The notes under the pieces: generated by a model
Databases searched by the model: none
Told to the model about the DNA's origin: nothing
The model's input: only the letters and a program-made list of their open reading frames with translations
Program-made: the position numbers and the translations under genes
From: an uncultured Bacteroidales bacterium
GTDB lineage: Bacteria > Bacteroidota > Bacteroidia > Bacteroidales > Bacteroidaceae
Assembly (NCBI GenBank): GCA_902768605.1
Contig: CACXLY010000002.1
Span: forward strand, 1-64,000
DNA: 64,000 bases
Reading direction: 5' to 3'
In this document: in pieces, positions 1 to 8,089 of the stretch
Numbering within the stretch: position 1 is the stretch's first letter
How the letters are laid out: every line of letters begins with the position of its first letter

Positions 1-312
1 GACCAGCACGGGAGCCTCCTCGCCGGTCATGATAGTGTAGTTTCCGTCGAGGTCCGTGATGGCTTTCTCGCTGGTGCCTTTGACGGATACGCTGGCTCCG
101 ATGAGCGGTTCGCCCTGTTCGTCAAGGAGTTGTCCGCTGATTTTCCGCTTCGCCTTTTGTGGCTCGTCGTTCTGCACGACCTGTGAAGGTCCGTCCTCCC
201 CTCCTACGGAGGGGGTAGGGGAGGCTGAGGCGGGAAGCGCCAGGAGCAGCGCCGCCAGGGCAAGCCCCACGACGGGGCCTCCGACCAGCCGTTTTGTCTG
301 TCTTGCTTTCAT
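1..312 (-). CDS. SusC/RagA-type TonB-dependent outer-membrane protein, N-terminal part
   Basis: Only the first 104 codons lie in the window; the gene runs off the left edge. The protein starts with a basic stretch (MKARQTKR) and a hydrophobic Ala/Leu-rich signal segment ending near LPASA. After a short linker comes a carboxypeptidase-regulatory-like (CarbopepD_reg_2) domain: KISGQLLDEQGEPLIGASV, then VKGT and TDLDGNYTI. This arrangement is typical of SusC/RagA receptors, which import glycans or peptides across the outer membrane with a SusD lipoprotein; the plug and barrel would lie outside the window. Residues about 28-42 are encoded by a copy of the C/T-rich palindromic element (188-230), giving a Ser/Pro/Gly-rich linker just after the signal peptide. 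A TAnnTTTG box lies 31 bp upstream of the ATG. The family call is firm for the visible domain; the substrate is unknown. Confidence 0.8.
   Translation of the reverse strand, partial: MKARQTKRLVGGPVVGLALAALLLALPASASPTPSVGGEDGPSQVVQNDEPQKAKRKISGQLLDEQGEPLIGASVSVKGTSEKAITDLDGNYTIMTGEEAPVLV
188..230 (-). repeat. C/T-rich palindromic element, in frame in the SusC-like gene
   Basis: Read on the minus strand it has CCTCCCCTACCCCCTCCG followed by GGAGGGGAGGA, a hairpin of the same type as the intergenic copies at 9813, 27436 and 52327. It encodes a linker containing GGEDG directly after the signal peptide. Confidence 0.55.
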
Positions 313-342
313 ATAAAATAGTTATTTGTACAAACTGCCTTG

Positions 343-350
343 CAAAGATA
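343..350 (-). promoter_or_regulatory. -7 box (TATCTTTG) of the SusC-like gene
   Basis: TATCTTTG on the minus strand matches the Bacteroidota consensus TAnnTTTG and lies 31 bp upstream of the start codon at 312. Confidence 0.6.
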
Positions 351-959
351 TGCAAAATCTTCGGATAAATAAAGTAAAACGATATGTTTTTAGTCATAAA
401 AGAAATTAAGCGACTCCGTGAAATATTACAATTTGTCAGCAAAAGTGTGGAGTTTGCTTACATCTTGCTTTCTCTCGACCCTCTGAGAATCTCGCGAAAT
501 AGCCCACGACGTGTCGAGGCCAAAAAGAACCCCGTTTTTCTTGGATTTTGTATCTCTTTGAGGCAATGAGACTTACGATTTTCGGCGCCCGATTTGACTC
601 GTGAAAAGGGTAGAAACAGGACAAGAAAACGGTGATTTTGGGCCATTTCATCGTTCGATTTGACGTGCAGAAAGGCCAAACGCCACGTGTTGAGTTGGCC
701 AACGCAACACGTAGCGTTCGTCTTCGCAACGTGTAGCGTCGGTCCTCGCGACGTGTCGAGCAGTCTTTTGCTACGTTTTCCGCTCTATTTTGCCTCGTAT
801 TGCGTCTGAAACCGAAATAGCAAAAAGTAAGCAATTCGACGCGGAGACTTGACAATCTGATAATCTTCAATTTGACATTATTATATAATTGCCGAACATT
901 TTTCACCATTCGTTACTTAAATTTTCCCATTTAATCTTTCATTTTTAATTATTTTGTCG
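351..959. other. Long divergent intergenic region without a credible gene
   Basis: This region separates the minus-strand SusC-like gene from the plus-strand tRNA. Open frames across it are short, basic and built from repeated CACGT words, so I see no coding sequence. The left part (about 380-620) shows nothing I recognise; 663-762 carries a phased ACGT array; the right end is AT-rich and leads into the tRNA promoter. Confidence 0.6.
663..762. repeat. 22-bp phased ACGT array 1
   Basis: ACGT occurs at 663, 685, 709, 729 and 751, so the steps are 22, 24, 20 and 22 bp. Sequence between the cores is only loosely conserved (for example GTAGCGT or GTCGAG follows the core). It is the most degenerate of the five ACGT-core arrays in the window. 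Confidence 0.6.
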
Positions 960-967
960 TACCTTTG
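960..967 (+). promoter_or_regulatory. -7 box (TACCTTTG) of the tRNA-Arg/korAB unit
   Basis: A perfect TAnnTTTG box lies 39 bp before the tRNA. No terminator separates the tRNA from korA, so it may drive both. Confidence 0.7.
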
Positions 968-1006
968 CACGCGAATTTAAACAGACGGGCAAACTGATGC
1001 CCTGAT

Positions 1007-1078
1007 GCTCCTGTAGTTCAACGGATAGAATAGAAGTTTCCTAAACTTTAGATAGGGGTTCGATTCCCCTCGGGAGTA
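1007..1078 (+). tRNA. tRNA-Arg (anticodon CCU)
   Basis: A complete cloverleaf can be drawn. The acceptor arm GCTCCTG pairs with CGGGAGT (first pair G-T), the T arm is GGGGT-TCGATTC-CCCTC, and the anticodon stem GAAGT/ACTTT encloses the loop TTCCTAA, giving anticodon CCT, which reads AGG. The discriminator base is A at 1078 and CCA is not encoded. The gene lies 39 bp after a good -7 box and 48 bp before korA. Confidence 0.93.
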
Positions 1079-1125
1079 CTTGCTTTAGAGTTCATAATTC
1101 AAAGTTAAGGATTCATAGTTAACAT

Positions 1126-2955
1126 ATGGAAATAAAGGAAAAAGAATCTGTAGTAGTAAGGTTCTCTGGTGATTCCGGCGATGGCATGCAGCTCGCCGGA
1201 AATATTTTTTCTACGGTAAGCGCCACCGTGGGCAACAGTATCAGTACGTTCCCGGATTACCCCGCCGACATCCGCGCGCCGCAAGGCTCGCTCACCGGCG
1301 TCAGCGGGTTCCAGGTTCACATCGGTGCCGAACAGGTCTATACGCCCGGCGACCTCTGCGACGTCCTCGTGGCGATGAATGCCGCAGCACTCAAGACGCA
1401 GTATCGCTACGCCAAACCCGATGCCGCCATCATCATCGATACCGACAGCTTCGGACCTAAAGACTTGGAAAAGGCACAGTATCAAACCGCCGACTACCTC
1501 GGCGAGATGGGCATCGACCCAGACCGCGTGATTGCCTGCCCATTGACCAGTATGGTGAAGGATTGCCTGTCAGACAGCGGAATGGATGCCAAGAGTGTTA
1601 GTAAGTGCCGCAATATGTTCGCGCTCGGCCTCGTGTGCTGGCTCTTCGACCGCGACCTCGACGTCGCCTTCAACTTCCTTCGCGAGAAGTTTGCCAAGAA
1701 GCCGGAAGTGGCCGAGGCAAACATCAAAGTCATCCAGGCAGGCTATGACTACGGCCACAACACGCACTCGAGTGTGGCGGGCCGTTATCGCATCGAGACC
1801 AAGCACAAAGTTCCCGGACGCTACATGGACATCACGGGCAACAAGGCCACGGCGTATGGCTTCATCGCTGCCGCCGAGAAGGCTGGCCTCAAGCTTTACC
1901 TCGGCTCCTATCCCATCACACCTGCCACCGACGTCCTCCACGAGTTGTCGAAGCACAAGAGTCTCGGCGTCATCACCGTTCAATGCGAGGACGAGATAGC
2001 TGGCTGTGCGTCGGCAGTAGGCGCTTCCTTTGCAGGCGCACTCGCCGTGACCAGCACGAGCGGCCCCGGCATTTGTCTCAAGAGCGAGGCGATGAACCTT
2101 GCCGTCATCATGGAACTGCCGATTGTCGTGCTCGACGTACAGCGAGGAGGACCCGCTACTGGCCTTCCCACGAAGAGCGAACAAACGGATCTACTGCAGG
2201 CGCTATTCGGCAGGAACGGTGAGAGCCCGATGCCCGTTGTCGCTGCCGCAAGCCCGACAGACTGCTTCGAAATGGCTTACGCGGCCTCGAAGATGGCGTT
2301 GGAGCACATGACGCCCGTCATTCTCATGACCGATGCCTACGTTGCCAACGGCTCCGCTGCCTTCAAGCTGCCCAATCTCGATGAGTATCCCACCATCAAT
2401 CCCCCGTATGTCCCCGAGGAACTGAAAGGCTCGTGGACGCCGTATATGCGTAATGCAGAGGGCGTTCGCTACTGGGCCGTGCCCGGCCGCGAAGGCTTCG
2501 AGCACATCCTCGGAGGCCTCGAGAAGGACGACAAGACGGGTGCCATCAGCACGAATCCCGAGAACCACGACCTGATGACACGTAAGCGCCAGGCGAAGAT
2601 AAACGCCATCCCCGTGCCCGACCTCGAGGTGCTTGGCGACAAGGATGATGCAGAACTGCTCATCGTGGGCTTTGGCGGCACCTACGGCCACCTGCATGCC
2701 GCGATGGACGAACTGCGGGCCCAGGGCAAGAAGATTGCTCTCGCGCACTTCCGCTACATCAATCCTCTGCCCGCGAACACAGCACAGGTCCTGCGTCGCT
2801 ACCCGAAGGTCGTGGTCGCCGAACAGAACATGGGACAGCTCGCCGGCTGGCTCCGCATGAAAGTCGACGGCTTCGTACCCGCACAATATAATGAAGTAAA
2901 AGGCCAGCCCTTCAAAGTCGCCGAACTTGTCAACGCGTTCGGGAAGTTATTATAA
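1126..2955 (+). CDS. korA: 2-oxoglutarate (2-oxoacid):ferredoxin oxidoreductase, fused gamma-alpha subunit
   Basis: 609 residues. The first ~190 residues are the gamma domain of 2-oxoacid:acceptor oxidoreductases (RFSGDSGDGMQLAG, then FPDYPADIRAP). From about residue 240 follows the alpha (pyrimidine-binding) domain, with YPITPATDVLHEL, a Glu in VQCEDEIAGCASA and the TSTSGPGICLKSEAM segment; the C-terminal transketolase-like domain carries FGGTYGHL. With KorB it decarboxylates 2-oxoglutarate to succinyl-CoA and reduces ferredoxin, the usual substitute for 2-oxoglutarate dehydrogenase in anaerobic Bacteroidales; the reverse direction is possible. KorB follows after 188 bp. Assignment to 2-oxoglutarate rather than another 2-oxoacid rests on the fused gamma-alpha layout and is the less certain part. 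No ferredoxin-like subunit adjoins. Confidence 0.9.
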   Translation: MEIKEKESVVVRFSGDSGDGMQLAGNIFSTVSATVGNSISTFPDYPADIRAPQGSLTGVSGFQVHIGAEQVYTPGDLCDVLVAMNAAALKTQYRYAKPDAAIIIDTDSFGPKDLEKAQYQTADYLGEMGIDPDRVIACPLTSMVKDCLSDSGMDAKSVSKCRNMFALGLVCWLFDRDLDVAFNFLREKFAKKPEVAEANIKVIQAGYDYGHNTHSSVAGRYRIETKHKVPGRYMDITGNKATAYGFIAAAEKAGLKLYLGSYPITPATDVLHELSKHKSLGVITVQCEDEIAGCASAVGASFAGALAVTSTSGPGICLKSEAMNLAVIMELPIVVLDVQRGGPATGLPTKSEQTDLLQALFGRNGESPMPVVAAASPTDCFEMAYAASKMALEHMTPVILMTDAYVANGSAAFKLPNLDEYPTINPPYVPEELKGSWTPYMRNAEGVRYWAVPGREGFEHILGGLEKDDKTGAISTNPENHDLMTRKRQAKINAIPVPDLEVLGDKDDAELLIVGFGGTYGHLHAAMDELRAQGKKIALAHFRYINPLPANTAQVLRRYPKVVVAEQNMGQLAGWLRMKVDGFVPAQYNEVKGQPFKVAELVNAFGKLL

Positions 2956-3143
2956 AACAGAGAATAGTTTCAAGTCATCTCTTCAATACGAACGTTACAT
3001 TGTAAAAACCGACAATATGTAATAGTCGACGTTTAGAATTAATTCGTGCAATTCATGTAATTCGTGGTTAAAAAAATAAGATGTATAAGAGTTATCGAAT
3101 CACGCTTCATGTAATTCGTAGTTAACAGAAAAAACCAAGTATT
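2956..3143. repeat. AT-rich word repeat between korA and korB
   Basis: The words TTCATGTAATTCGTGGTTAA and the near copy TTCATGTAATTCGTAGTTAA occur about 55 bp apart, the second ending 21 bp before the korB start. No promoter box or terminator is evident, so korB is probably co-transcribed with korA. Confidence 0.5.
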
Positions 3144-4136
3144 ATGGCATATACGAATAATGATTTCAAGAAAGGACAGCCGCGGTGGTGTCCGGGATGT
3201 GGTGACCACTTCTTCCTCGCCAGCCTGCACAAGGCGATGGCTGAGATTGGCGTAGCGCCGTCGCAGACTGCCGTCATCAGCGGCATCGGCTGCTCCAGCC
3301 GTCTGCCTCACTATATGGCGACGTACGGCATGAATACCATCCACGGCCGCGCCGCGGCGATTGCGACCGGCTGTAAGGTGGCGAACCCCGACCTGACCGT
3401 ATGGCAGGTGAGCGGCGACGGCGACGGACTGGCCATCGGAGGCAATCACTTCATTCACGCCAACCGTCGCAACATCAACCTCAACATGATTCTGCTCAAC
3501 AACCGCATATATGGCCTGACCAAGGGACAGTACAGCCCCACGAGCCCGCGCGGTTTCGTCAGCAAGTCGTCGCCCTATGGCACGGTGGAAGACCCCTTCC
3601 GCCCTGCCGAGCTTTGTTTCGGAGCGAGAGGCCACTTCTTTGCCCGCGCCGTTGCCACCGACGCCCCGGGCACCATCGAGGTGCTCAAGGCGGCCTACAA
3701 CCACAAGGGTGCCAGCGTCTGCGAAATCCTGCAGAACTGCGTCATCTTCAACAACGGCACGCACGACGCGGTGTATTCGAAGGAGGGGCGCGCCAAGAAT
3801 GCCATCTACCTGCGTCACGGCGAGAAGATGCTCTTCGGAGAGAACAACGAGTACGGCATCGTGCAGGATGGCTTCAACATAAAGCCCGTAAAGCTGGGCG
3901 AAGACGGTTACACGGAGGCCGACGTGCTGGTCCACGACGCGAAGTGCGAGGACAACACCCTGCAGCTGAAGCTTGCCGAGATGGAATGGCCCGTGGCGCT
4001 CGGCGTGATTCGTGACGTCGAAGCTCCCACATACGACGATAGCGTATGGCAGCAAATCGCGGAGGTGAAGGCAGCCAAGAAGTACCACAACTTCGCCGAA
4101 CTGCTCGAGACGAACGACATCTGGACTGTGAAATAA
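3144..4136 (+). CDS. korB: 2-oxoglutarate (2-oxoacid):ferredoxin oxidoreductase, beta (TPP-binding) subunit
   Basis: 330 residues, normal for KorB. It begins with RWCPGCGDHFFL, whose cysteines are conserved in the TPP-binding beta subunit, followed by GIGCSSRLPHYM. The thiamine diphosphate/Mg motif is GDGDGLAIGGNHFIHANRRN with NLNMILLNNRIYGLTKGQ downstream, and SPTSPRG is the conserved loop after it. The subunit forms the active site with KorA and passes electrons to ferredoxin. It is the last gene of its unit: a strong hairpin terminator begins 113 bp after the stop codon, preceded by a phased 22-bp array. Confidence 0.92.
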   Translation: MAYTNNDFKKGQPRWCPGCGDHFFLASLHKAMAEIGVAPSQTAVISGIGCSSRLPHYMATYGMNTIHGRAAAIATGCKVANPDLTVWQVSGDGDGLAIGGNHFIHANRRNINLNMILLNNRIYGLTKGQYSPTSPRGFVSKSSPYGTVEDPFRPAELCFGARGHFFARAVATDAPGTIEVLKAAYNHKGASVCEILQNCVIFNNGTHDAVYSKEGRAKNAIYLRHGEKMLFGENNEYGIVQDGFNIKPVKLGEDGYTEADVLVHDAKCEDNTLQLKLAEMEWPVALGVIRDVEAPTYDDSVWQQIAEVKAAKKYHNFAELLETNDIWTVK

Positions 4137-4165
4137 TACCCCCTTACGAGGGAAATAAAAACGCT

Positions 4166-4260
4166 ACAGCAAGGAACTTCCGACGCTACAGCAAGGAACG
4201 GCTCTTCCCACAGCAAGGAACGGCCGACGCTACAGCAAGGAAATGGCAACGCCACACGAG
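4166..4260. repeat. 22-bp phased CACAGCAAG array 1
   Basis: ACAGCAAG starts at 4166, 4188, 4210 and 4232, exactly 22 bp apart. A variant unit ACACGAG at 4254 keeps the register and forms the left arm of the korB terminator. About 12 bp per unit are well conserved; the other half varies. Confidence 0.85.
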
Positions 4261-4293
4261 GGATATACAATTCCCTCCTGTGGCGCTTTTTTT
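4250..4293 (+). terminator. Rho-independent terminator after korB
   Basis: CGCCACACGAGGGA pairs with TCCCTCCTGTGGCG (13 of 14 pairs) around an 8-nt loop and is followed by seven T residues. The left arm is also the last unit of the adjoining 22-bp array. Confidence 0.88.
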
Positions 4294-4346
4294 GCCTTGT
4301 TTATGTTTTTTTCACTCAAAAGAGTGAATATCTCAAACATTATTAG

Positions 4347-4354
4347 TATCTTTG
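4347..4354 (+). promoter_or_regulatory. -7 box (TATCTTTG) of the glycan locus
   Basis: TATCTTTG lies 48 bp before the DegT-family aminotransferase, after the korB terminator. It is the likely first promoter of the surface-glycan locus. Confidence 0.65.
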
Positions 4355-4402
4355 TCGCCAACTTGCGGGCAATGTAGCCCGACAGAATACAAGTAGAGAG
4401 AG

Positions 4403-5536
4403 ATGGATGAGCTATTACAGAAGATGATGGCAGGCGACGGCATCAAGGTGACGTCACCCCTTTTGCCGCCGCTCGACGAGTTCACGGCTATGCTGGAAGA
4501 CATCTGGAGCCGTCGCTGGATAACCAACAACGGCACCTACCACCAGCAGCTGGAGGCGGCTCTGGCCGAGTACCTGAAGGTGCCGTATGTGAGCCTCTTC
4601 ACCAACGGTACGCTGCCCCTCATCACAGCCCTGCAGGCCCTGCACATCTCGGGCGAAGTCATCACGACCCCCTATTCCTTCGTGGCCACGACTCACGCTT
4701 TGTGGTGGAACGGCATCAAACCCGTCTTCGTCGATGTCGATGAGCGGACGGGCTGCCTCGACCCCGAGCGGATAGAGGCCGCCATTACCCCGCAGACCTC
4801 CGCCATCATGCCCGTCCACGTCTATGGCTGTCCGTGCGACGTCGATGCCATACAGGCGATAGCCGACCGGCACGGGCTGCGCGTCATCTACGACGCGGCG
4901 CATGCCTTTGGCGTGGAGAAGGACGGGCAAAGCATACTGCAGGCAGGCGACGTGGCCACCCTTTCGTTCCATGCCACAAAGGTGTTCAACACCGTCGAGG
5001 GAGGTGCCATGGTGATGCACGACGCAGAAACGAAGCGTCAGATTGACTACCTGAAGAACTTCGGCTTTGCGGGCGAGACGGAGGTGGTGATGCCGGGCAT
5101 CAATTCCAAGATGGACGAGGTGCGCAGCGCCTACGGGTTGCTGAATCTGCGCTATGTGGATGCAAGCATCGAGGCCCGTCGTCAGATAGCTTTTATTTAT
5201 CGAGAGAAGCTGCGCGGCGTGCAGGGCATCACGTTCTGGGAAGACCAGCCGGGCGTCCGCCACAACTACGGCTATTTCCCCATCTTCGTGAGGGCGGAGG
5301 AATACGGCATGTCGCGCGACGAGCTCTATCTGCGAATGCAGCGATGCGGCATCTACGGGCGGCGGTACTTCTATCCGCTCATCAGCACCTTTGCCCCCTA
5401 TCGCTCGCTCGAAAGCGCCGCAACGCAGAACCTGCCCGTTGCCACGCGGCTGGCCGACGAAGTGATTTGCCTGCCCATACACCACGAGCTGACGGCAGCG
5501 GAGGTAGAGAAAGTAGTGGAGTGCATAAAACATTGA
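4403..5536 (+). CDS. DegT/DnrJ/EryC1/StrS-family PLP-dependent sugar aminotransferase
   Basis: 377 residues, standard for the family. The PLP lysine is K193 in SFHATKVFNTVEGG, and D164 in IYDAAHAFG is the aspartate that contacts the pyridine nitrogen. The N-terminal FTNGTLPLITALQAL and TTPYSFVATTHAL segments are family signatures. Such enzymes put an amino group on a nucleotide-linked keto-sugar, for example a 4-amino-4,6-dideoxyhexose, for polysaccharide synthesis. As first gene of the locus it suggests that the repeat unit contains an amino sugar, although no sugar dehydratase or epimerase lies in the window. The regiospecificity cannot be read from sequence. Confidence 0.88.
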   Translation: MDELLQKMMAGDGIKVTSPLLPPLDEFTAMLEDIWSRRWITNNGTYHQQLEAALAEYLKVPYVSLFTNGTLPLITALQALHISGEVITTPYSFVATTHALWWNGIKPVFVDVDERTGCLDPERIEAAITPQTSAIMPVHVYGCPCDVDAIQAIADRHGLRVIYDAAHAFGVEKDGQSILQAGDVATLSFHATKVFNTVEGGAMVMHDAETKRQIDYLKNFGFAGETEVVMPGINSKMDEVRSAYGLLNLRYVDASIEARRQIAFIYREKLRGVQGITFWEDQPGVRHNYGYFPIFVRAEEYGMSRDELYLRMQRCGIYGRRYFYPLISTFAPYRSLESAATQNLPVATRLADEVICLPIHHELTAAEVEKVVECIKH

Positions 5537-5588
5537 AAATTGAAAATTGAAGATTTCGAAATTGAAGATTGAAGATTGAAAATTGAGA
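5534..5588. repeat. ATTGAAAATTGAAGATT word repeat between DegT and DUF418 genes
   Basis: About six imperfect copies of the word ATTGAAAATTGA/ATTGAAGATTGA fill the gap and run into the proposed start of the next gene. The same word recurs at 13651-13676 between two glycosyltransferase genes. Confidence 0.6.
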
Positions 5589-6646
5589 CAATAAGACGTA
5601 TCACTTCCATCGATGCGCTGCGTGCGTTGACCCTCTTAGGGATTATCACGGAACATGCCTTCGATGGCTTCGGGCGAGGCGTGCTGGAACCTGCCGTCGG
5701 CATCGACGAGCACCTGGCGTGGTTCATCAGTACCTTCGTCTATGGCAGGAGTTACACGATTTTCTGCGTGCTCTTTGGCGTGAGTTTCTGTCTGATTCTG
5801 CAGAATCCTCAAAACACGAGCATGAAATTCCTGTGGCGTTGCTTCCTGCTGCTGCTGATAGGGCTTGCCGCCAAGCTACTGTTCACCTACGACGCCCTGA
5901 TGTGGTTCGGGCTGTGCGGCATGGTGCTGGTGCCCGTGAGGTATATGAAGCCTCGGTACATCCTGTCTCTTTTCCTCCTGTTGGTGCTCGCCACGGCAGA
6001 GCTTCACAAACTGAAACTGGGGAATCAGCTCTTCGGTGCCGGCGGGACAAACAGGTACATGGCCGAGCGCTTCTCCGACATAGTGTCCTATCCCTATGCC
6101 GTACAGGACTACCTGAGAGTCATCTTCAATCGCGGCATCTTCGGCCCGTTCGCCCTCTTCGTGTTGGGATATTGGCTGGCCGTCAAGGGGTTCATACAAC
6201 GGCTGGAAGAGGTGGTGACCGGCAAAGCCCTGCTGATGTGCTGGGGCATCTATCTCGTCTCGTTCGCTTTGCTCGAGACAGGGGTGCTGAGGAGCCTCAT
6301 GTTCCTGATAAACAAGTATGCTTCGACATTCGCTTACGCCTCTACGGTCATATATGTCTATTATCACAGCCCTGCCGCGCAGTCGTGGCTTCGGCTGCTG
6401 GAGCCTTACGGCAGGATGGGGCTGACCAACTACTCGATGCAGGGCATCATGGGCGTCTGCCTGATATGGCAGTTCACGAGGGGCGCGCTGCCCTACAGCC
6501 TTTGGGGCGTGGTGCTGCTGTGCTGGGGCATCTTCGTGGTGCAAGCCGTCGTCAGTTACGTTTGGTTGCAACACTTCCGCTATGGGCCGATGGAGTATGC
6601 TTGGCGAGCAGCAACGGAAAGGCGGTTGATAAAAATGAGGAGATAG
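5576..6646 (+). CDS. DUF418-family multi-pass membrane protein
   Basis: 356 residues with about ten hydrophobic segments. The N-terminus SIDALRALTLLGI matches the start of YeiB/DUF418 proteins, and FVYGRSYTIFCVLFGVSF is the conserved segment following the first helices. The C-terminal DUF418 domain is clear: GRMGLTNYSMQ and later FRYGPMEYAWRAAT. These inner-membrane proteins are distantly related to acyltransferase-3 enzymes; their reaction is unknown. Between the aminotransferase and a flippase, acylation or transport in glycan assembly is plausible but is inference. No ATG lies near the N-terminus, so the start is taken as TTG at 5576, inside a tandem word repeat; translation may begin a few codons either side. 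Confidence 0.8.
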   Translation: MKIETIRRITSIDALRALTLLGIITEHAFDGFGRGVLEPAVGIDEHLAWFISTFVYGRSYTIFCVLFGVSFCLILQNPQNTSMKFLWRCFLLLLIGLAAKLLFTYDALMWFGLCGMVLVPVRYMKPRYILSLFLLLVLATAELHKLKLGNQLFGAGGTNRYMAERFSDIVSYPYAVQDYLRVIFNRGIFGPFALFVLGYWLAVKGFIQRLEEVVTGKALLMCWGIYLVSFALLETGVLRSLMFLINKYASTFAYASTVIYVYYHSPAAQSWLRLLEPYGRMGLTNYSMQGIMGVCLIWQFTRGALPYSLWGVVLLCWGIFVVQAVVSYVWLQHFRYGPMEYAWRAATERRLIKMRR

Positions 6647-6649
6647 AAT

Positions 6650-8089
6650 ATGGCAGAGACGCTGAAGAATAAGACGGTAAACGGCCTGGCCTGGTCGGCA
6701 CTCGACAACACGGCCCGCTACGGCATACAGTTCGTGATAGGCATTGTGCTGGCACGTCTGCTGTCGCCCGACGACTACGGTCTGCTGGGCTTGGTCGGCA
6801 TCTTCACCGTGGTCTGCACAGCTCTCGTCAATGGCGGCTTTACCACTGCCTTGATACGCAAGAAGGATGCCACAGACGACGACTTCAACACCGTCTTTAT
6901 CTGCAACCTCTCAATGAGCCTGTTGCTCTACGCCCTCATATTCGTCTGTGCGCCCCTGATAGCCGAGTTCTTCGGGCGCGACGAGTTGGTGGCACTGGTG
7001 CGCGTATCTTCCTTGGGACTTGTCATAGGCGCTTTGGCTTTGGTGCAGCAGACAAGGCTGACGAAACGCATTGACTTCAAGACGCAGACGAAAATCACGC
7101 TCGTGTCGTCTGCCGTGAGCGGCATCGTCGGCATCGCGATGGCTCTGCTGGGCTTTGGCGTGTGGGCGCTGGTGGCTCAGCAATTAGCATCGCACGTGCT
7201 GAGCACCACACAACTATATATATATAATAGGTGGTTGCCTCGCCCCAGCTTTTCCGTGGCCAGCTTTCACGATTTGTTTGGCTTCGGCTGGAAAATGATG
7301 CTCAGCGCCCTGCTCGATGCCGTCTGGAAGGAACTCTATCAGGTCGTGGTGGGCAAGTTCTACAATCCCGCCACATTGGGGCAGTACACGCGCGGGCAGC
7401 ACTATGCAAAGCTCTTCTCGCAGAACTTGACGATGGTGGTGCAACGCGTCACCTATCCCGTGCTGAGCAGCATACAGGACGAGCCCGAACGTATGGTAAG
7501 CGCCTATCGCCGCATTATCCGCACCAGCATGTTCATCACGGCTTTGACGCTGCTTTTTCTCGGAGCCGTCAGCGAGCCACTCATCTATTGCATGATCGGA
7601 CCTAAATGGCACGAGGCTTCGACCTATCTGCCCCTCATCTGCCTCAACAGCACGCTCTATCCCCTTCATGCCATCAACCTGAACATGTTGCAGGTGCAGG
7701 GGCGCAGCGACCTGTTCCTCGGCCTCGAAGTCGTCAAGAAAATCATCGCCCTGGGCCCGCTCTTCATCGGTGCCTTCGTGGGCATCATGCCCATGCTCTA
7801 CGCCAACATCGTGGTGGGTATTGCGTCGTATTTCCTCAACTCCCACTATTCCGGACGGCTCCTGGGCTATGGCTCATGGATGCAAATCAAGGATGTCGCC
7901 CCGTCGTTCGGCGTGGCGGCAGCAGTCGCCCTGTCGGTGTGGTTCCTGAAATACCTGTCGCTCTCCTATTGGGTTATCTTGCCGCTGCAGATGGCTGTGG
8001 GAGCGGTGGTGTTCTTCACCATTTGCAGGGCGTTCAATCATAACGAGTACAACGAAATCATTGATATGCTGAGAAAAAAGAAAGAATAA
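6650..8089 (+). CDS. Wzx-like lipopolysaccharide/capsule flippase (MOP superfamily)
   Basis: 479 residues with about twelve membrane segments. The N-terminus (ETLKNKTVNGLAWSALDN, then GIVLARLLSPDDYGLLGLV) is the classic pattern of the polysaccharide-transporter branch close to WzxC/TuaB. It would flip undecaprenyl-linked repeat units to the periplasmic face, where the Wzy-like protein at 10007 could polymerise them. The start lies 3 bp after the DUF418 stop and the stop overlaps the next start by one base (TAATG), so the genes are surely in one operon. Confidence 0.9.
   Translation: MAETLKNKTVNGLAWSALDNTARYGIQFVIGIVLARLLSPDDYGLLGLVGIFTVVCTALVNGGFTTALIRKKDATDDDFNTVFICNLSMSLLLYALIFVCAPLIAEFFGRDELVALVRVSSLGLVIGALALVQQTRLTKRIDFKTQTKITLVSSAVSGIVGIAMALLGFGVWALVAQQLASHVLSTTQLYIYNRWLPRPSFSVASFHDLFGFGWKMMLSALLDAVWKELYQVVVGKFYNPATLGQYTRGQHYAKLFSQNLTMVVQRVTYPVLSSIQDEPERMVSAYRRIIRTSMFITALTLLFLGAVSEPLIYCMIGPKWHEASTYLPLICLNSTLYPLHAINLNMLQVQGRSDLFLGLEVVKKIIALGPLFIGAFVGIMPMLYANIVVGIASYFLNSHYSGRLLGYGSWMQIKDVAPSFGVAAAVALSVWFLKYLSLSYWVILPLQMAVGAVVFFTICRAFNHNEYNEIIDMLRKKKE

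Noticed and set aside
436..909. 157-codon minus-strand open frame between the SusC-like gene and the tRNA
   Set aside because: Its product is very basic with no recognisable domain, and much of it is translated from the ACGT repeat array and AT-rich flank; no promoter box precedes it.
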